The notes under the pieces: generated by a model | Told to the model about the DNA's origin: nothing | Database searches by the model: none | What the model saw: the letters and a program-made list of their open reading frames with translations, nothing else | Program-made: the position numbers and the translations under genes | Shown here: piece after piece, positions 63,139 to 64,000 of the stretch | Position numbering within the stretch: position 1 is the stretch's first letter | How the letters are laid out: each line of letters starts with the position of its first letter | DNA from: Chlorobiota bacterium | GTDB taxonomy: Bacteria; Bacteroidota; Bacteroidia; Bacteroidales; VadinHA17 | Direction of reading: 5' to 3' | DNA: 64,000 nt | NCBI GenBank assembly: GCA_013152085.1 | Contig: JAADHC010000048.1 | Location: 21,790 to 85,789 of the forward strand

Positions 63139-64000
63139 ATGAAACCGATTCGTATATTCCTGTTTTTATTTTTGCTCCTGCTTTTCCTGGTGGCCGGTTA
63201 TGGATTACTCCCTTCGGGACTGCCAGGCTTTGCGGGACTTTCATTCAGGAATCCGATTCGAACAGCTCTTGAACGATATTCACAGACACCTCTGCACAAA
63301 TTGCTACCCAATGCTCCCCCGGTACAGGATACCGGGAATATCATTCCTATGCTTAAACCGGTCATTTATCACCAACAGGCATTTACAGATTCACTGCTAA
63401 GCGCAATTCCACCTTTAGAATATACCGGAGCAACCGGGAAAAAATGGGAGGCACTGATCAGGTACTATCAAAACCTGAGGAAAAACGGACATTCCTCTCA
63501 TATTCTTTATTATGGCGATTCCCAGATCGAGGGAGACCGGATCACCGGTCCCGTCAGGGATTCCCTGCAGCACTGGTTCGGAGGTGGTGGGCCCGGCCTT
63601 TTTCTGCCGGTGATGACGGTTCCGGTTACCGCAACATTGCGCATTGAGGCAGACCGTGCGTGGCATCTGGAAGCATGTGACCGGAAACCCGCGGCAGAAA
63701 GAACTTTTCCCGAAACCGGGATACTCCTGGAACACGTTTACCTGTCTCCTCTAAAAAATGATGGACAAACAACGCCGGTCCGGGCTTCTTTCAAAGCAAC
63801 CTTCCAGCCGTTTGCTTCCCGGAGCGTAAAAACTCCGGACAAAATCAGGATATGGTTCCGTGGTCAGGAAGGGCCAATGGATCTCCGGATACAGTTTGAT
63901 AACATGGAAATTACCCGGAAGGAAAATGTCTCGGACTCGCTACAGGAATTTTCCGGTGTTCTTACCGGAATATCATCAGGGGTTTCCTGCACTTTTGAAG
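63139..64000 (+). CDS. secreted SGNH/GDSL-like protein, 3' end beyond the window
   Basis: An open frame of 287 codons from the ATG at 63139 runs off the right edge; the track omits it. It starts MKPIRIFLFLFLLLLFLVAGYG, a signal peptide or membrane anchor. Around residue 122 it has ILYYGDSQIEGDRITGPVRD, which looks like block I of the SGNH hydrolase fold (GDS), followed by a Gly-rich FGGGGPGLFLP. A beta-rich stretch (about 165-287) is probably a carbohydrate-binding-like insert. Such proteins in Bacteroidota often accompany MBOAT O-acyltransferases that acetylate surface polysaccharide. The later catalytic His block is not visible, so activity is unproven. Confidence 0.7.
   Translation, partial: MKPIRIFLFLFLLLLFLVAGYGLLPSGLPGFAGLSFRNPIRTALERYSQTPLHKLLPNAPPVQDTGNIIPMLKPVIYHQQAFTDSLLSAIPPLEYTGATGKKWEALIRYYQNLRKNGHSSHILYYGDSQIEGDRITGPVRDSLQHWFGGGGPGLFLPVMTVPVTATLRIEADRAWHLEACDRKPAAERTFPETGILLEHVYLSPLKNDGQTTPVRASFKATFQPFASRSVKTPDKIRIWFRGQEGPMDLRIQFDNMEITRKENVSDSLQEFSGVLTGISSGVSCTFE

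Noticed and set aside
1-64000. Prophage, IS element, CRISPR, toxin-antitoxin or defence system
   Set aside because: No transposase, integrase, cas, repeat-spacer array or restriction gene was seen among the ORFs; the window is core genome.

Overview
The window looks like a chromosomal segment of a Bacteroidota bacterium, most likely of the order Bacteroidales. The basis is family content and promoter style: DUF4290 next to murA, DUF4492 in front of cydAB, two proteins with gliding/T9SS type B C-terminal domains, a Bacteroides-type EF-G2 paralogue, zinc-free S14/S4/L36 forms, and many promoters of the Bacteroidetes form TTG-N19-TAnnTTTG. No phage, insertion sequence, CRISPR array, rRNA or tRNA was recognised. 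Most of the window is core genome, and the unusual material lies in details of individual genes.

Layout. 1-4.7 kb (minus): hisS followed by two histidine/aromatic ammonia-lyase paralogues, ending at a cluster of three hairpins. 4.7-6.4 kb (minus): two secreted proteins of unknown function. 6.4-9.4 kb: a membrane hybrid histidine kinase with a degenerate ATPase domain, converging with and overlapping a SpoIIE-type phosphatase. 9.6-27.5 kb (minus): one uninterrupted str-S10-spc-alpha ribosomal supercluster (rpsL to rplQ, 33 genes including rpmJ, which the ORF track missed), with a strong promoter before rpsL and a hairpin terminator after rplQ. 27.9-30 kb (plus): an EF-G2-like factor lacking the canonical GTPase residues, divergent from the ribosomal cluster. 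30-31.4 kb (minus): a PKD/T9SS surface protein.

31.6-38.2 kb (plus): pcrA/uvrD helicase, DUF4290, murA (Cys-to-Asp, fosfomycin-insensitive type), a thioredoxin-like gene fossil, a long hairpin, grpE and dnaJ. 38.4-44.7 kb: a small membrane protein, an ABC exporter pair, a Ppx/GppA phosphatase, an NtrC-like response regulator without a DNA-binding domain, and an FprA flavodiiron protein. 44.7-47.5 kb: Hsp20 (minus) with a palindromic upstream region, an HMA-domain protein, a PerM/AI-2E-type membrane protein and a second T9SS-type protein. 47.7-50.8 kb: the cytochrome bd operon (DUF4492, cydA, cydB) followed by an unlisted 39-residue single-TM ORF that resembles a CydX-like subunit.

50.9-54.6 kb: a tandem pair of secreted M14 carboxypeptidases, the first with its zinc ligands lost. 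54.7-57.6 kb: purS and pssA (minus), a very AT-rich spacer, a HAD-like protein and a lipoprotein glutaminyl cyclase. 57.6-64 kb: a YegS-like lipid kinase, parAB, DUF5683, a LysM lytic transglycosylase and, at the right edge, a truncated SGNH-like secreted protein that is also missing from the ORF track.

Flavodiiron protein plus cytochrome bd fits an anaerobe or nanaerobe that detoxifies oxygen. All assignments are from motif reading of the supplied translations; no database search was run.
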